The notes under the pieces: model-generated | What the model saw: the letters and a program-made list of their open reading frames with translations, nothing else | Database searches by the model: none | What the model was told of the DNA's origin: nothing | Source: Dickeya chrysanthemi NCPPB 402 | Lineage (GTDB): Bacteria > Pseudomonadota > Gammaproteobacteria > Enterobacterales > Enterobacteriaceae | Assembly: GCF_000406105.1 (NCBI RefSeq) | Contig: NZ_CM001974.1 | Span: forward strand, 62,001 to 126,000 | DNA: 64,000 nucleotides | Reading direction: 5' to 3' | Shown here: piece after piece, positions 30,308 to 39,351 of the stretch | Layout of the letters: each line of letters opens with the position of its first letter | Position numbering within the stretch: position 1 is the first letter of the stretch | Translations under genes and position numbers: made by a program

Positions 30308-31000
30308 ATGAAACCACTGGTTATTTTTGATTTAGACGGCACGCTGGTCGATACGCCGAGCGGTATCGTCAGTGCGTTTGTGACGACATTGCGTGATCTG
30401 GGTCTGCCGTGTGAGGATCGCCGCGCTATTCGCGCCACCATCGGTTTACCGCTGGAAAAAGCGTTTAGCCAGCTTTTGTCGCTGCCGGTTGATGATGAAC
30501 GGGTTGCGGCGGCTATCAGGCGATATCAGGCTGTTTTCCGCGAGCAGGTGCTGCCTCTGGCGCCAGGGCTGGTATTCCCGGGGGTGGTGGACGGCCTGAG
30601 CTTGCTCCAACGCCAGGGCTATGCGTTGGCGGTAGCCACCAGCAAGGTCTTTGTCAGCGCTCAGGCATTGCTGGAGGCGGCGGGATTGTGGCCGTTCTTC
30701 GATCTGGTGCTGGGGGCCGATATGGTAACGCACCCTAAGCCGCACCCTGAAATGGGGTTGCTGGCGATGTCGCGTCTGGGGGCCGGTGCCTCAACCACCG
30801 CCATGGTGGGAGACACCACCCATGATCTGTTGATGGCGAAACAAGCGGGGATGGTGGCTATCGGGGTTACCTGGGGTATTCATCACGTCGAGCAGCTTAA
30901 ATCGGCGGAGCCGCAGGTTATTGTTGATACATTCGGCGAGGTAGTCGGGGCTGCCCACGCATTATTAAAATTGTCTTCGTCCCCGGTGTCTTATTATTAA
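30308..31000 (+). CDS. indB: HAD-family phosphatase IndB
   Basis: A 230-residue haloacid dehalogenase-superfamily phosphatase of the phosphoglycolate-phosphatase type. Motif I is FDLDGTLVDT (nucleophile Asp near residue 8), motif II is VATSKV, the lysine motif is HPKPHPE, and motif III is MVGDTTHDLLMAKQAG. A helical cap lies between motifs I and II. It follows indA by 11 bp. Its substrate is not known from sequence; 5-ribosyl phosphate products of IndA-type chemistry are plausible. Confidence 0.94.
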   Translation: MKPLVIFDLDGTLVDTPSGIVSAFVTTLRDLGLPCEDRRAIRATIGLPLEKAFSQLLSLPVDDERVAAAIRRYQAVFREQVLPLAPGLVFPGVVDGLSLLQRQGYALAVATSKVFVSAQALLEAAGLWPFFDLVLGADMVTHPKPHPEMGLLAMSRLGAGASTTAMVGDTTHDLLMAKQAGMVAIGVTWGIHHVEQLKSAEPQVIVDTFGEVVGAAHALLKLSSSPVSYY

Positions 31001-31083
31001 TTCTTTCTGATTTTTCTTAATCGATTTATTTGTTCTGCATAGGTATTTGGCCTGAAGACAGGAGTCTTCGGCTAAATACTGTA

Positions 31084-31282
31084 TATACCCGTCATACTTC
31101 AAGTTGCAGGTGCGTTGGCTGCGTTCGTTCACCCGAATCACTTACCTGAGTAAGCTCATCGGGATGAAATGAGAGACATCCTGTCTCTCACCAGAGGCCA
31201 GCCGTTGGCTGGTCAAATTCGTTCCCGACGAATTGGTCACTCTCTTGCCGCCTTCCTGCAACTCGAATTATTTCGGGTATAT
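31084..31282. repeat. ERIC-type repeat between indB and indC (199 bp)
   Basis: Ends are TATACCCGTCATACTTCAAG and CGAATTATTTCGGGTATA. The core contains CACTTACCTGAGTAAGCTCATC and an additional palindrome GAGAGACA-TCC-TGTCTCTC, making it longer than a standard ERIC. It is inside the indBC intergenic region, 84 bp after indB and 65 bp before indC. Confidence 0.9.
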
Positions 31283-31346
31283 GACGTTTTTACCTTGAAA
31301 TAAACCTGTTAATTATATTTTTACCGATTCATGTATGAGGATTGTA

Positions 31347-34300
31347 ATGGATAACATCTCGAATCACGCGATGAATTACCCCGCATTGGTATTGAATAAA
31401 GGATTATTACCGAATGATGACACCGCTTCGCTGTCTCGTTATCTTTTTTCTGCCCTGACATTGGCTGTGTCGCGTATTACTCAAAGCGAGGAAATGGTGG
31501 TTGGTTTTCATTTGCCGCCACAAGAAGTCTCTGTTTGGGAAAATAACAATCATATTCATGGGGATATTATTCCCCTGAATATTCCATTGAATAGTTCTAC
31601 GCCAATTTGCGGATTTATTCAGAATATAACGGACTGGATGACGCCGGACACTATTCAGCAGAACAATGACATGAACATCCGGGTGCTGACATTGGGCAGA
31701 CAACAGGCACCGCCTGATGTCTTTGACCTGGAAGTGACATGGCGGCCGCCCGTGGATAATGAGCCGGTTCGGGCGCTGGTTTGTTATGTCGATAGCAGCG
31801 AAGAGACATTCACGTTAACGCTACGGTCTAATCCCGCTCGTTTTAGTTCGGCACTGGTGCAGACATTGCCTGCGGTATGGCGCCAGATAATCGAGTTTGC
31901 CGGAAAAAACGGTGTGGAAACGCTACGAGATATCCGTCTGATTGACGACGATGAGCGTGACCATGTCCTGCATCGCTTTAATCAGACCGACCACGCATGG
32001 GGCAGTGAGACAAGCATCGTCGCGCAACTGAAAAAACGGGCGCAATGCCAGCCGGAACAGACCGCGGTGGTGTTTCGCGATCAACAACTGAGCTTCCGGC
32101 AGCTTTATCAACAAGCCGGTGCGCTGGCGCATTACCTGAATGCGCAGAGTACGGAGCGCGAGCGTTGTGTCGGGTTGTTTGTCGAGCCGTCGTTGACGCT
32201 GATGACCGGTGTCTGGGGGATTCTGCTTTCCGGCAACGCTTACCTGCCGCTGTCGCCGGAATACCCGGAAGACCGGCTGGCTTATATGCTGGAAAACAGT
32301 CAGGCCCGCATCGTGGTGACTCAGCCCCATTTACGTGAACGGTTGCTGGCGCTGTCGTCGCCGGGTGTGCAGGTGGTCACGCCCGATGATGTCGACGCGT
32401 TTATGCGCCGACAGGCGTCGGCGCTGCCCGAGGCACCGGCGGTCGAGATCGCCCCGCATCATCTGGCCTATGTGATTTACACCTCCGGCAGCACCGGCAA
32501 GCCTAAAGGCGTGATGATCGAGCATCACAGCGTGCTGAATCAGATGAACTGGCTGGCACAAACCTTTGCGCTGAATAATGAGACGGTGATTTTGCAGAAA
32601 ACGCCGATGAGTTTTGATGCGGCGCAGTGGGAAATTCTGTCGCCGGCGTGCGGTTGCCGGGTGGTCATGGGGGAGCCGGGTGTGTACCGCAATCCGGAAC
32701 AACTGGTGGAGATGCTGGCGGAGTACCAGATAACGACGTTGCAGTGTGTGCCGACGTTGCTGCAGGCGTTGCTGGATACCGAACGCCTGACGGATTGCCC
32801 GGCGCTGCGGCAAATTTTCAGCGGCGGCGAGGCGCTGCAAAAACATCTGGCGCAGGCGTGTCTGGAAACGCTGCCGGAGTGCGAACTCGTCAATTTGTAC
32901 GGGCCGACCGAATGTACTATCAACAGCTCCGCTTTCCGTGTAGACCTTGCCGGGGTCAGACAAGGGCCGGACACCTTGTCGATTGGCGCGCCAGTGGCGA
33001 ATACCCGGTATTACATTCTGGATAACTGCCTGACGCCGGTGGCGGTCGGGCAGACCGGGGAGCTGTACATCGGTGGCGATGGGGTCGCCCGCGGGTATCT
33101 GAACCGCGACGATCTCACCGCCGAACGTTTCATTATCGATCCGTTTGCCCCCGTCGGGGCCGGGCGACGTTTGTACAAAACCGGCGATATCGCCAGTTGG
33201 AATCCTGACGGTACGGTCCAGTATGCCGGCCGCGCCGATAATCAGGTGAAGTTACGCGGTTACCGTGTCGAGCTGGATGAGATTCGTTCGGCGATCGAAA
33301 CCCATGAATGGGTGAAAGCGGCGGCCGTGATCGTCAAGCATGATCCTTTCACCGGTTATCAGAACCTGATTTCGTTTATTGAATTGAACGCCCGTGAAGC
33401 GGCGCTGATGGATCAGGGCAATCACGGCTCGCATCACCAGTCCAAAGCCAATAAAGCGCAAGTGATGTTGCAATTGGCGAACAAAGGATGCCGGGAGTTT
33501 CCGGCGGACAGCGCGTTCTATACCCTTGATCTGCCGGGCAAGCAACCGGATGAAAAACAACGAATCACGGCATTTTCCCGCAAAACGTATCGGTTTTACG
33601 ACGGCGGCGTCGTCCGTCGCGACGATATTTTATCGCTGTTACGTCAGCCGTTATTGACGGCGGTTTCCCGTCAGCCCGATGAACTGACGCTCGATGAGCT
33701 GGGGCATTGGCTGCGTTATCTCGGCCAGTTCACCAGCGCGGAACGGTTGTTGCCCAAATACACCTACGCTTCGCCGGGGGCGTTGTATGCGACGCAGGTT
33801 TTTCTGGAGCTGAACGGCGTGGGCGGCCTGGCTGCCGGGCATTATTACTATCAGCCGGTTCACCATCAGTTGATTCGGGTCAGCGAGTGCGTCTGCGTAG
33901 CGCCGGGTAGCTTACGGTTGCATTTTGTCGGCAAGAAAAGCGCGATTGAGCCCATCTATAAAAGCAATATCCGTGAAGTGCTGCAAATGGAGATGGGGCA
34001 CATCATCGGTATGTTGGATAACGTTCTGCCGGGTTACGGTTTGGGCGTGGAACTGTGTGACGCAGCAGGGCTGGACCCGGCGCCGCTGGCCATTGATCAG
34101 GACGACGATTATTTGGGGGCTTGCGATGTGTTGTGCGGGCCGCGTCTGCCTGCGGATGATTGCCTGGATATTTACGTGCAGACGGCGGGTACTCGCCTCG
34201 CCGACCTGCCGGTCGGGACGTATCGTTATGTCCACGGCGACCTGCAACACATTGCGGATGGCGTTATCGATAAAAAGCATGTGATCGCCATTAATCAGGC

Positions 34301-35813
34301 CGTCTATGAGCGTGCATCGTTTGGTATCAGCATCGCCAGCCGAACCGAAGGCTGGGCGGGGTATGCGCATGTCGGGCGTTATCTGCAACATCTGCAGATG
34401 AATGACATCAACATCGGCCTGATGTCTTCCGGGTATAGCTCGGAAACGGGTAACGATCTGCCCGCCGCCCGCCGTTTTTGGCAAATACTCGGCCATCGCA
34501 CCGGGCCGTATTATTTCTTCATCGGCGGACGCATCAGCGATGAGCAGAAATACAGTGAAGGCATGAAAGAGGATGCGGTGCACATGAAAGGGCCGGCGGA
34601 GATGATTCGTGATGATCTGGCGGCTTTCATGCCGGATTACATGATGCCGAACAAGGTGCTGATTGTTGATGAGATGCCGCTGACGGTAAACGGCAAAGTC
34701 GACATGAAAGCGCTGGCGAATATTAATGTCGAGTTGAAGCATAAAACCATCGTGGCGCCGCGAAACCCGCTGGAACAGCAAATCATGGCTGTCTGGCAGG
34801 CGAAGCTGAAACGCGAAGCGATGTCGGTGGATGACAATTTCTTCGAGTCGGGGGGTAATTCGCTGATCGCGGTGAGTCTGATCAATGAGTTGAACGCCAC
34901 GCTGAATGCCAATCTGCCGCTGCAGGTGTTGTTTCAGGCGCCTACCGTTGAAAAACTGGCGGCGTGGTTGAACCGAGCGCGTCAGGAGCCGATATCCCGG
35001 CTGGTGCCGTTGCAGCCGAAAGGACGTCAGGTGCCGATCTACTGCTGGCCTGGCCTGGGGGGATATTGCATGAACCTGCGGTTGCTGGCGCGTCAGTTGG
35101 GAACGGAGCGACCGTTTTTGGGGATTCAGGCGCACGGCATCAATCCAGACGAGGTGCCTTACGCCACCATCAGTGAGATGGCCGCCAGGGATATTGAACT
35201 GATTCGCCGGCATCAACCGCACGGGCCCTATACGCTGTGGGGATACTCTTTCGGCGCGCGGGTCGCATTCGAAACCGCCTGGCAACTGGAGCAAGCCGGC
35301 GAAGTGGTGGAGAGCCTGTATCTGTTGGCGCCGGGGTCGCCGAAACTACGTAATGACCGTGTAGCTGCTATGCATCGGTCCGCGGATTTTGATAATCCCG
35401 GTTACCTGACCATTCTGTTTTCGGTGTTTATCGGCAGTATTACTGACCCGGCGTTGGCCCGCTGTCTGGAAACGGTGCGTGACGAGGAAAGCTTTGTCGC
35501 CTTTATCACGGAGCTGAATCCGGCGTTGGATGACGGCCTGGTGCGGCGAATTACCCGCATTGTGGCGCAGACCTTCGAGTTCTCTTATACCTTCAGCGAG
35601 CTGCAACGGCGGCAACTGAATACGCCCGTCACCATCATCAAGGCGCAAGGTGACGACTATTCATTTATCGAGAATCACGGCGGGTTTTCTGCCTTGCCGC
35701 CTACGGTGCTGGATTTAACGGCGGATCACTACAGCATGCTGAAGGAAGCCGGCATCGCTGAGTTGACGAGCGTTATTCAGTATCAACAGGCGCCGCCCAG
35801 CCAGGTGGGATGA
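31347..35813 (+). CDS. indC: indigoidine synthase, single-module NRPS (A-Ox-T-TE)
   Basis: IndC cyclises and oxidises two glutamines to the blue pigment indigoidine. The 1,488-residue protein has an N-terminal extension, then an adenylation domain from about residue 220 (core A3 YVIYTSGSTGKPKGV near 375, YGPTE near 517, GRADNQVKLRGYR near 630). An oxidase domain of roughly 480 residues is inserted between core motifs A8 and A10 (NGKVDMKAL near 1113). The thiolation site is FFESGGNSL (near 1165), and the thioesterase nucleophile lies in GYSFGAR (near 1298). The start at 31347 has TGAGGAT upstream. It needs phosphopantetheinylation, and the only such transferase in view is at 47672-48421. Confidence 0.97.
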   Translation: MDNISNHAMNYPALVLNKGLLPNDDTASLSRYLFSALTLAVSRITQSEEMVVGFHLPPQEVSVWENNNHIHGDIIPLNIPLNSSTPICGFIQNITDWMTPDTIQQNNDMNIRVLTLGRQQAPPDVFDLEVTWRPPVDNEPVRALVCYVDSSEETFTLTLRSNPARFSSALVQTLPAVWRQIIEFAGKNGVETLRDIRLIDDDERDHVLHRFNQTDHAWGSETSIVAQLKKRAQCQPEQTAVVFRDQQLSFRQLYQQAGALAHYLNAQSTERERCVGLFVEPSLTLMTGVWGILLSGNAYLPLSPEYPEDRLAYMLENSQARIVVTQPHLRERLLALSSPGVQVVTPDDVDAFMRRQASALPEAPAVEIAPHHLAYVIYTSGSTGKPKGVMIEHHSVLNQMNWLAQTFALNNETVILQKTPMSFDAAQWEILSPACGCRVVMGEPGVYRNPEQLVEMLAEYQITTLQCVPTLLQALLDTERLTDCPALRQIFSGGEALQKHLAQACLETLPECELVNLYGPTECTINSSAFRVDLAGVRQGPDTLSIGAPVANTRYYILDNCLTPVAVGQTGELYIGGDGVARGYLNRDDLTAERFIIDPFAPVGAGRRLYKTGDIASWNPDGTVQYAGRADNQVKLRGYRVELDEIRSAIETHEWVKAAAVIVKHDPFTGYQNLISFIELNAREAALMDQGNHGSHHQSKANKAQVMLQLANKGCREFPADSAFYTLDLPGKQPDEKQRITAFSRKTYRFYDGGVVRRDDILSLLRQPLLTAVSRQPDELTLDELGHWLRYLGQFTSAERLLPKYTYASPGALYATQVFLELNGVGGLAAGHYYYQPVHHQLIRVSECVCVAPGSLRLHFVGKKSAIEPIYKSNIREVLQMEMGHIIGMLDNVLPGYGLGVELCDAAGLDPAPLAIDQDDDYLGACDVLCGPRLPADDCLDIYVQTAGTRLADLPVGTYRYVHGDLQHIADGVIDKKHVIAINQAVYERASFGISIASRTEGWAGYAHVGRYLQHLQMNDINIGLMSSGYSSETGNDLPAARRFWQILGHRTGPYYFFIGGRISDEQKYSEGMKEDAVHMKGPAEMIRDDLAAFMPDYMMPNKVLIVDEMPLTVNGKVDMKALANINVELKHKTIVAPRNPLEQQIMAVWQAKLKREAMSVDDNFFESGGNSLIAVSLINELNATLNANLPLQVLFQAPTVEKLAAWLNRARQEPISRLVPLQPKGRQVPIYCWPGLGGYCMNLRLLARQLGTERPFLGIQAHGINPDEVPYATISEMAARDIELIRRHQPHGPYTLWGYSFGARVAFETAWQLEQAGEVVESLYLLAPGSPKLRNDRVAAMHRSADFDNPGYLTILFSVFIGSITDPALARCLETVRDEESFVAFITELNPALDDGLVRRITRIVAQTFEFSYTFSELQRRQLNTPVTIIKAQGDDYSFIENHGGFSALPPTVLDLTADHYSMLKEAGIAELTSVIQYQQAPPSQVG

Positions 35814-35828
35814 GACAGTGTCAGGCGC

Positions 35829-35858
35829 AACGCGCGGGGTGATACCCGCGCGTTTTTT
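35829..35858 (+). terminator. rho-independent terminator of indC
   Basis: AACGCGCGGG-GTGATA-CCCGCGCGTT followed by TTTTC forms a strong 10-bp hairpin, 15 bp after the indC stop. It isolates the pigment operon from the next block. Confidence 0.9.
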
Positions 35859-35907
35859 CAGGGTTGTCCCACTATCGAGCCGATTTTTTCGCTATTTTGC
35901 GGGTGAG

Positions 35908-35935
35908 ATCCCATATTTTGGTGTGCTGATCCCAT
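35908..35935. promoter_or_regulatory. 21-bp-spaced ATCCCAT direct repeat ahead of the first vfm block
   Basis: ATCCCAT occurs at 35908-35914 and 35929-35935, exactly 21 bp apart, which is the two-turn spacing typical of AraC-family regulator sites. The same heptamer recurs ahead of vfmE. Binding by VfmE (or VfmH) is inference. Confidence 0.5.
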
Positions 35936-36088
35936 TTCTGAGACGAAAAGCATGCTGAAAAACCGGCGTCGGCAATTGCGGATAAAAACGATATCTATTT
36001 GTTAGCAATAGTATCTACAGGTTAATTGCGACCGAACGTAAGTCATAAACGGTGCTGCTGGAAACAGTGGCGTGCTCTGCGTCTATCC

Positions 36089-37093
36089 ATGATGCGTCTG
36101 TACTATAAGCCTCTGTGCGACATGAGGGTGGTGACCGTGCGAACTTCATCGGAAACCGGCATGTTTTGCCTGAATGCCATTCATCATGAAGCGCCGGAGC
36201 GCATTCGGCGTTTTTCTCTGGCCGAACTGGGGGATTCGCACCAGTTGCGGGAAGGGCAGCGTCGGATGATGGAAAAGCTGTACCAGTTGAAATCGGTGCC
36301 GATGCGTTCTGACAGCCATGAAGCGATGCTGGAATCCGTGGTGGCTGGGCTGATTAATGATTGGCCGGCGCTGCCTTCGCAGGATGGACTGCTGATTTAC
36401 GCGAAAACGCAGACGCACAACACGTTCTTCGACCGCCACTGGCTGGATGACATCCTGCTGCGCCAGCAATTGGGACACTGGGATGTCACGACGTTGGGCC
36501 TGAATCATTGTGCCGGCGCATTATCGGCATTGCATCTGGTGCGGCACAGCGCGGTGCGGCGGAACAGGCCGGTGTTGTTGTTGACGGGAGAAAAAGCGTT
36601 TCACCCCGAAATCAATCGTTTCACGGTCGGCGTACAAGGAGAGTTACCGGTGGCGGCGCTGTTCAATGCTGCCAGCAGTCCGTGGCGGGTAACGTTTACG
36701 GCAGTCAGGCACCTGAGCCGTTTTTATAACAACCCGGATACTATGACCCGGCAGGAAAAAGCAGAACTTAATCGCTGCCTGCTGGATGAGTTGTGCCTTT
36801 TTATTGTCGATGCCGTCAGGGATAGCGGCATGAGCATGGACGAGATGGACTATTTTGTTCCCTGCAACCTTAATTTCCCGTTATTACGCCAGATGGCAAA
36901 GCGTCTGAATATGGGTGAGCGTTTATTCAGTCAGCAAGTGTCTGATTATGGACACCTGTATTGTTCGGACGTGTTATTTAATTTTTCTTTACTCATTAAA
37001 ACTACAACCGGCTGCGCGAAAAATTATTTTTGTTTTTCGATGGGAATGGGCGTCACGCTTTCCTGCGCGCTGATACAGCAAATTGATCGTTAA
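36089..37093 (+). CDS. KAS III-like protein of the Vfm locus (altered His)
   Basis: A thiolase-fold protein resembling beta-ketoacyl-ACP synthase III, which condenses or transfers acyl groups. The nucleophile region is LGLNHCAGALSALHL (Cys near 141 from this start). The usual active histidine motif PHN reads VPCNLNF, so His is replaced by Cys, and the catalytic Asn position (YGN in FabH) reads YGH. It is the first gene of a plus-strand block with the next carrier protein 13 bp downstream. The start is uncertain: the frame is open from 36026, with ATGs at 36089, 36092 and 36122 and no clear ribosome site. Probably vfmA by order. Confidence 0.8.
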   Translation: MMRLYYKPLCDMRVVTVRTSSETGMFCLNAIHHEAPERIRRFSLAELGDSHQLREGQRRMMEKLYQLKSVPMRSDSHEAMLESVVAGLINDWPALPSQDGLLIYAKTQTHNTFFDRHWLDDILLRQQLGHWDVTTLGLNHCAGALSALHLVRHSAVRRNRPVLLLTGEKAFHPEINRFTVGVQGELPVAALFNAASSPWRVTFTAVRHLSRFYNNPDTMTRQEKAELNRCLLDELCLFIVDAVRDSGMSMDEMDYFVPCNLNFPLLRQMAKRLNMGERLFSQQVSDYGHLYCSDVLFNFSLLIKTTTGCAKNYFCFSMGMGVTLSCALIQQIDR

Positions 37094-37106
37094 ACAGGAG
37101 ACAGAC

Positions 37107-37373
37107 ATGTCTGCGTTATTACTCACAATTCAACAAGCGTTACGTGACGTCATGGAGAATGACGACATCGAGATTAATGAAAAAACGGATTTTGATCATG
37201 ACCTCGATCTGGACTCGGTAATGTTTGTGCAATTTTTGCTGACGCTTGAAGATAATATTGACGGACTGCTGTTCGATCCTGATCAAATCAATATGGACGC
37301 ATTTACTACCGTAGGCAGCCTGATTGGTTGGCTGAACGCGAATGTGCTGGCGGAGGTTCGGCATGTCGGTTGA
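37107..37373 (+). CDS. acyl/peptidyl carrier protein of the Vfm locus
   Basis: An 88-residue acidic carrier protein. The phosphopantetheine serine lies in DLDLDSVMFVQF (near residue 39), a DSV version of the usual DSL. The start MSALLLTIQQALRDVMEND has CAGGAGACAG upstream. It follows the KAS-like gene closely and overlaps the next gene by 11 bp, so it is translationally coupled. It probably tethers an intermediate for the neighbouring condensing enzyme. It should be activated by the phosphopantetheinyl transferase at 47672-48421. Confidence 0.88.
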   Translation: MSALLLTIQQALRDVMENDDIEINEKTDFDHDLDLDSVMFVQFLLTLEDNIDGLLFDPDQINMDAFTTVGSLIGWLNANVLAEVRHVG

Positions 37374-37974
37374 GCGTATTCGGCACGTTTGGGAAGCCTT
37401 TCGGGATCAGCCGTTGTCTGAGGCGCTATTGGTTTTGTTACAGCCGCCGTCAGGCGAAGCGCAGTACCTTCACCCGATTGGGTATCAGATTCAGGATATC
37501 AGCCGCCTGCCCGATGCAAGCCAGCCGCAGCGTCTGTTCGACCGGGTGCTTAACCACCTCGGTCTGGACGCGGTTCGCGGCACGGAGACCATCGTTCTGC
37601 CGGCCAGTTTTCCGATACTGGTGTGCGCCGCGCGTCTGGGGGTGTTGGCCCGCATACAAACCATGAGCTGGCAGCATCTGTCGGGCCGCCAAAGCTTTGG
37701 TACCAAAACCACCCGCCATCAACTGATTAAAGCCAGCTTTGCCGATATCGCGGGCAAAGCCTCGCTAATGCTGGAGCAGCAGTACCAGCGTTTGCGGGAG
37801 GGTGACTTTGCCGGGCTGGAGGATGATCATTACCAAATTACCCAGCTTAATAATGAAGCGGAAAAGATGATGGGCGGGCATGGCTTCCTGCTGGGCAATA
37901 CCCACAGTTTGTCTTATTTCTCCATGATGCTGTACAGCATTTATGGCAAGGCGAGCAGTCTGGCGGCGGCCTGA
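37363..37974 (+). CDS. protein resembling the C-terminal half of acyl-CoA dehydrogenases
   Basis: A 203-residue protein starting MSVERIRHVWEAFRDQ, with GGAGG seven bases upstream. I do not recognise a full family. The C-terminal part (HQLIKASFADIAGKASLMLEQQYQRL ... EKMMGGHGFLLGNTHSLSYFSMMLYSIYG) has the helical layout and GGHGF turn of the acyl-CoA dehydrogenase C-terminal bundle, while the flavin-binding beta domain is missing. It may be a non-catalytic partner or a lone helical domain. It is coupled to the carrier protein by an 11-bp overlap and followed by the exporter 18 bp on. Confidence 0.7.
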   Translation: MSVERIRHVWEAFRDQPLSEALLVLLQPPSGEAQYLHPIGYQIQDISRLPDASQPQRLFDRVLNHLGLDAVRGTETIVLPASFPILVCAARLGVLARIQTMSWQHLSGRQSFGTKTTRHQLIKASFADIAGKASLMLEQQYQRLREGDFAGLEDDHYQITQLNNEAEKMMGGHGFLLGNTHSLSYFSMMLYSIYGKASSLAAA

Positions 37975-37992
37975 ATACGAATCGAGGAAGGA

Positions 37993-39351
37993 ATGATGAG
38001 CCTGATCGCGCGTGTGGTATCCAGAGCTGCCCCGGTTGCAAGCGGGGATATACGGCAGATCATGGCATTGGCGTGGCCGATGATGGTCACTGCCGTGGTG
38101 GTTTCGCTGTCTCAGAATATGCAGATTGCAATTCTGGGCAACGGAGCTGAGAGCCAGACATTGCTGACACTCTCTTTTTTGCAGCCGTTCAACTTTCTGT
38201 TTATTGCTATTCTGGAATGTCTGGCGATCACCAATCAGGTGTTCAGCGCCCGCTCCCGCCATGACTGGCCGCGACAACGTATTCGGCATAGCACGTTGTT
38301 GCTGGGCGTGATCGGGACATTGGCGACGGCGCTGGCGGCGCTGCTGTGTTGGGTGCTGGCGCTGCCGTTGTCCAACTGGATGAACAGCCCGGATCTGGCT
38401 TTGATGCAAAACGCCGCTCCCGGATATCTGTTATCGATGACGCCGTTTCTGGCGCTGGAAATGTGCAATGCCGCGTTACGCGGGCAGGGAAAAACCGTAC
38501 CCGCCATGACGCTGATGTGCGGCTATGTGTTGCTGAGCGCGGCAGGTTGCTATCTGGGTTTTCATGTTTATCAGTTAGGGTTTGACGCGGTGCTGCTGGC
38601 GAATAGCCTCCCGGCGTTGGTGTTGCTGCCGCTGGCGGCGCGGTCATTGCGTCAGGTTGCCAGGCCGATGCCGGATGATCGGCCACACGCGTTTTTGCCC
38701 CGTCTGCTGGCGTTGCTGACTCATGCGGGTTTACCGGTTGGATTTTCGATGTTGGTGGTGTTTTTCAGCTCGATGGTGATTTTTCCGCTGGTCGCGGCAT
38801 TGGGGGCCGGGTTCCTGCCTGCGTTTCTTATCGTGATAAAACTGCGGGCTTTTTTCATCATCCCGGCGGTGGCGACGGGGTCCGCCATCGCCATTTTGCT
38901 GAATCAGCACCGCAAAACCCACTCAGCGTCACGACAGGTGAGCCTGCTGAACAACGGCGTCTGGTTAATCGTGCTGGCCTATCTGGCGCTAACCCTTGGG
39001 GTATGCTGGGCGCGCAACGGGATTCTGACCGGGTTTTCTAATGACGAGCTCATTCGGCAGTCCAGTCAGCTGTTGTTGCTGCTGTTGTTGCCGACGTTCT
39101 TTCTCACCTCGTTGGTCGCGGCGCTGCAAACGTTGCTGGAGCAAGTGGATAGGGGAAAACGGGTGTTGCTCTTCACGCTGGCGTTGGAGTTGCTGATGGT
39201 GGCGGTTGCATTGGGCGCACACCGTTACTTTAATGATGTCCAGACGATTGCCGGGTTGATCGTCGCGTTTAGCCTGGCATATGCGGTGGTGTTCCTGCGT
39301 GAGTACCGGCTGCTGGCCTGCGCGCTGGGAGAACAGGATGCTGCTGTATAA
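37993..39351 (+). CDS. MATE-family efflux protein of the Vfm locus
   Basis: A 452-residue inner-membrane protein with about twelve hydrophobic segments. The N-terminal segment IMALAWPMMVTAVVVSLSQNMQIAILG and the two-lobed layout with a central loop (SLRQVARPMPDDRPHAFLPRL) fit the MatE/NorM family of cation-coupled multidrug exporters. The start is either ATG of ATGATGAGC (37993 or 37996), with GAGGAAGG upstream. It overlaps the hydrolase gene by 14 bp. Within the signal locus it may export the product or protect against intermediates. Confidence 0.87.
   Translation: MMSLIARVVSRAAPVASGDIRQIMALAWPMMVTAVVVSLSQNMQIAILGNGAESQTLLTLSFLQPFNFLFIAILECLAITNQVFSARSRHDWPRQRIRHSTLLLGVIGTLATALAALLCWVLALPLSNWMNSPDLALMQNAAPGYLLSMTPFLALEMCNAALRGQGKTVPAMTLMCGYVLLSAAGCYLGFHVYQLGFDAVLLANSLPALVLLPLAARSLRQVARPMPDDRPHAFLPRLLALLTHAGLPVGFSMLVVFFSSMVIFPLVAALGAGFLPAFLIVIKLRAFFIIPAVATGSAIAILLNQHRKTHSASRQVSLLNNGVWLIVLAYLALTLGVCWARNGILTGFSNDELIRQSSQLLLLLLLPTFFLTSLVAALQTLLEQVDRGKRVLLFTLALELLMVAVALGAHRYFNDVQTIAGLIVAFSLAYAVVFLREYRLLACALGEQDAAV

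Noticed and set aside
33912..35294. Minus-strand frame of 460 codons inside indC
   Set aside because: It is the shadow of the NRPS coding frame. IndC motifs continue uninterrupted through the same bases.
35970..35990. Possible sigma-54 promoter ahead of the first vfm block
   Set aside because: CGGCGTCGGCAATTGC has GG and GC elements, but the spacing is 11 bp instead of the required 10.
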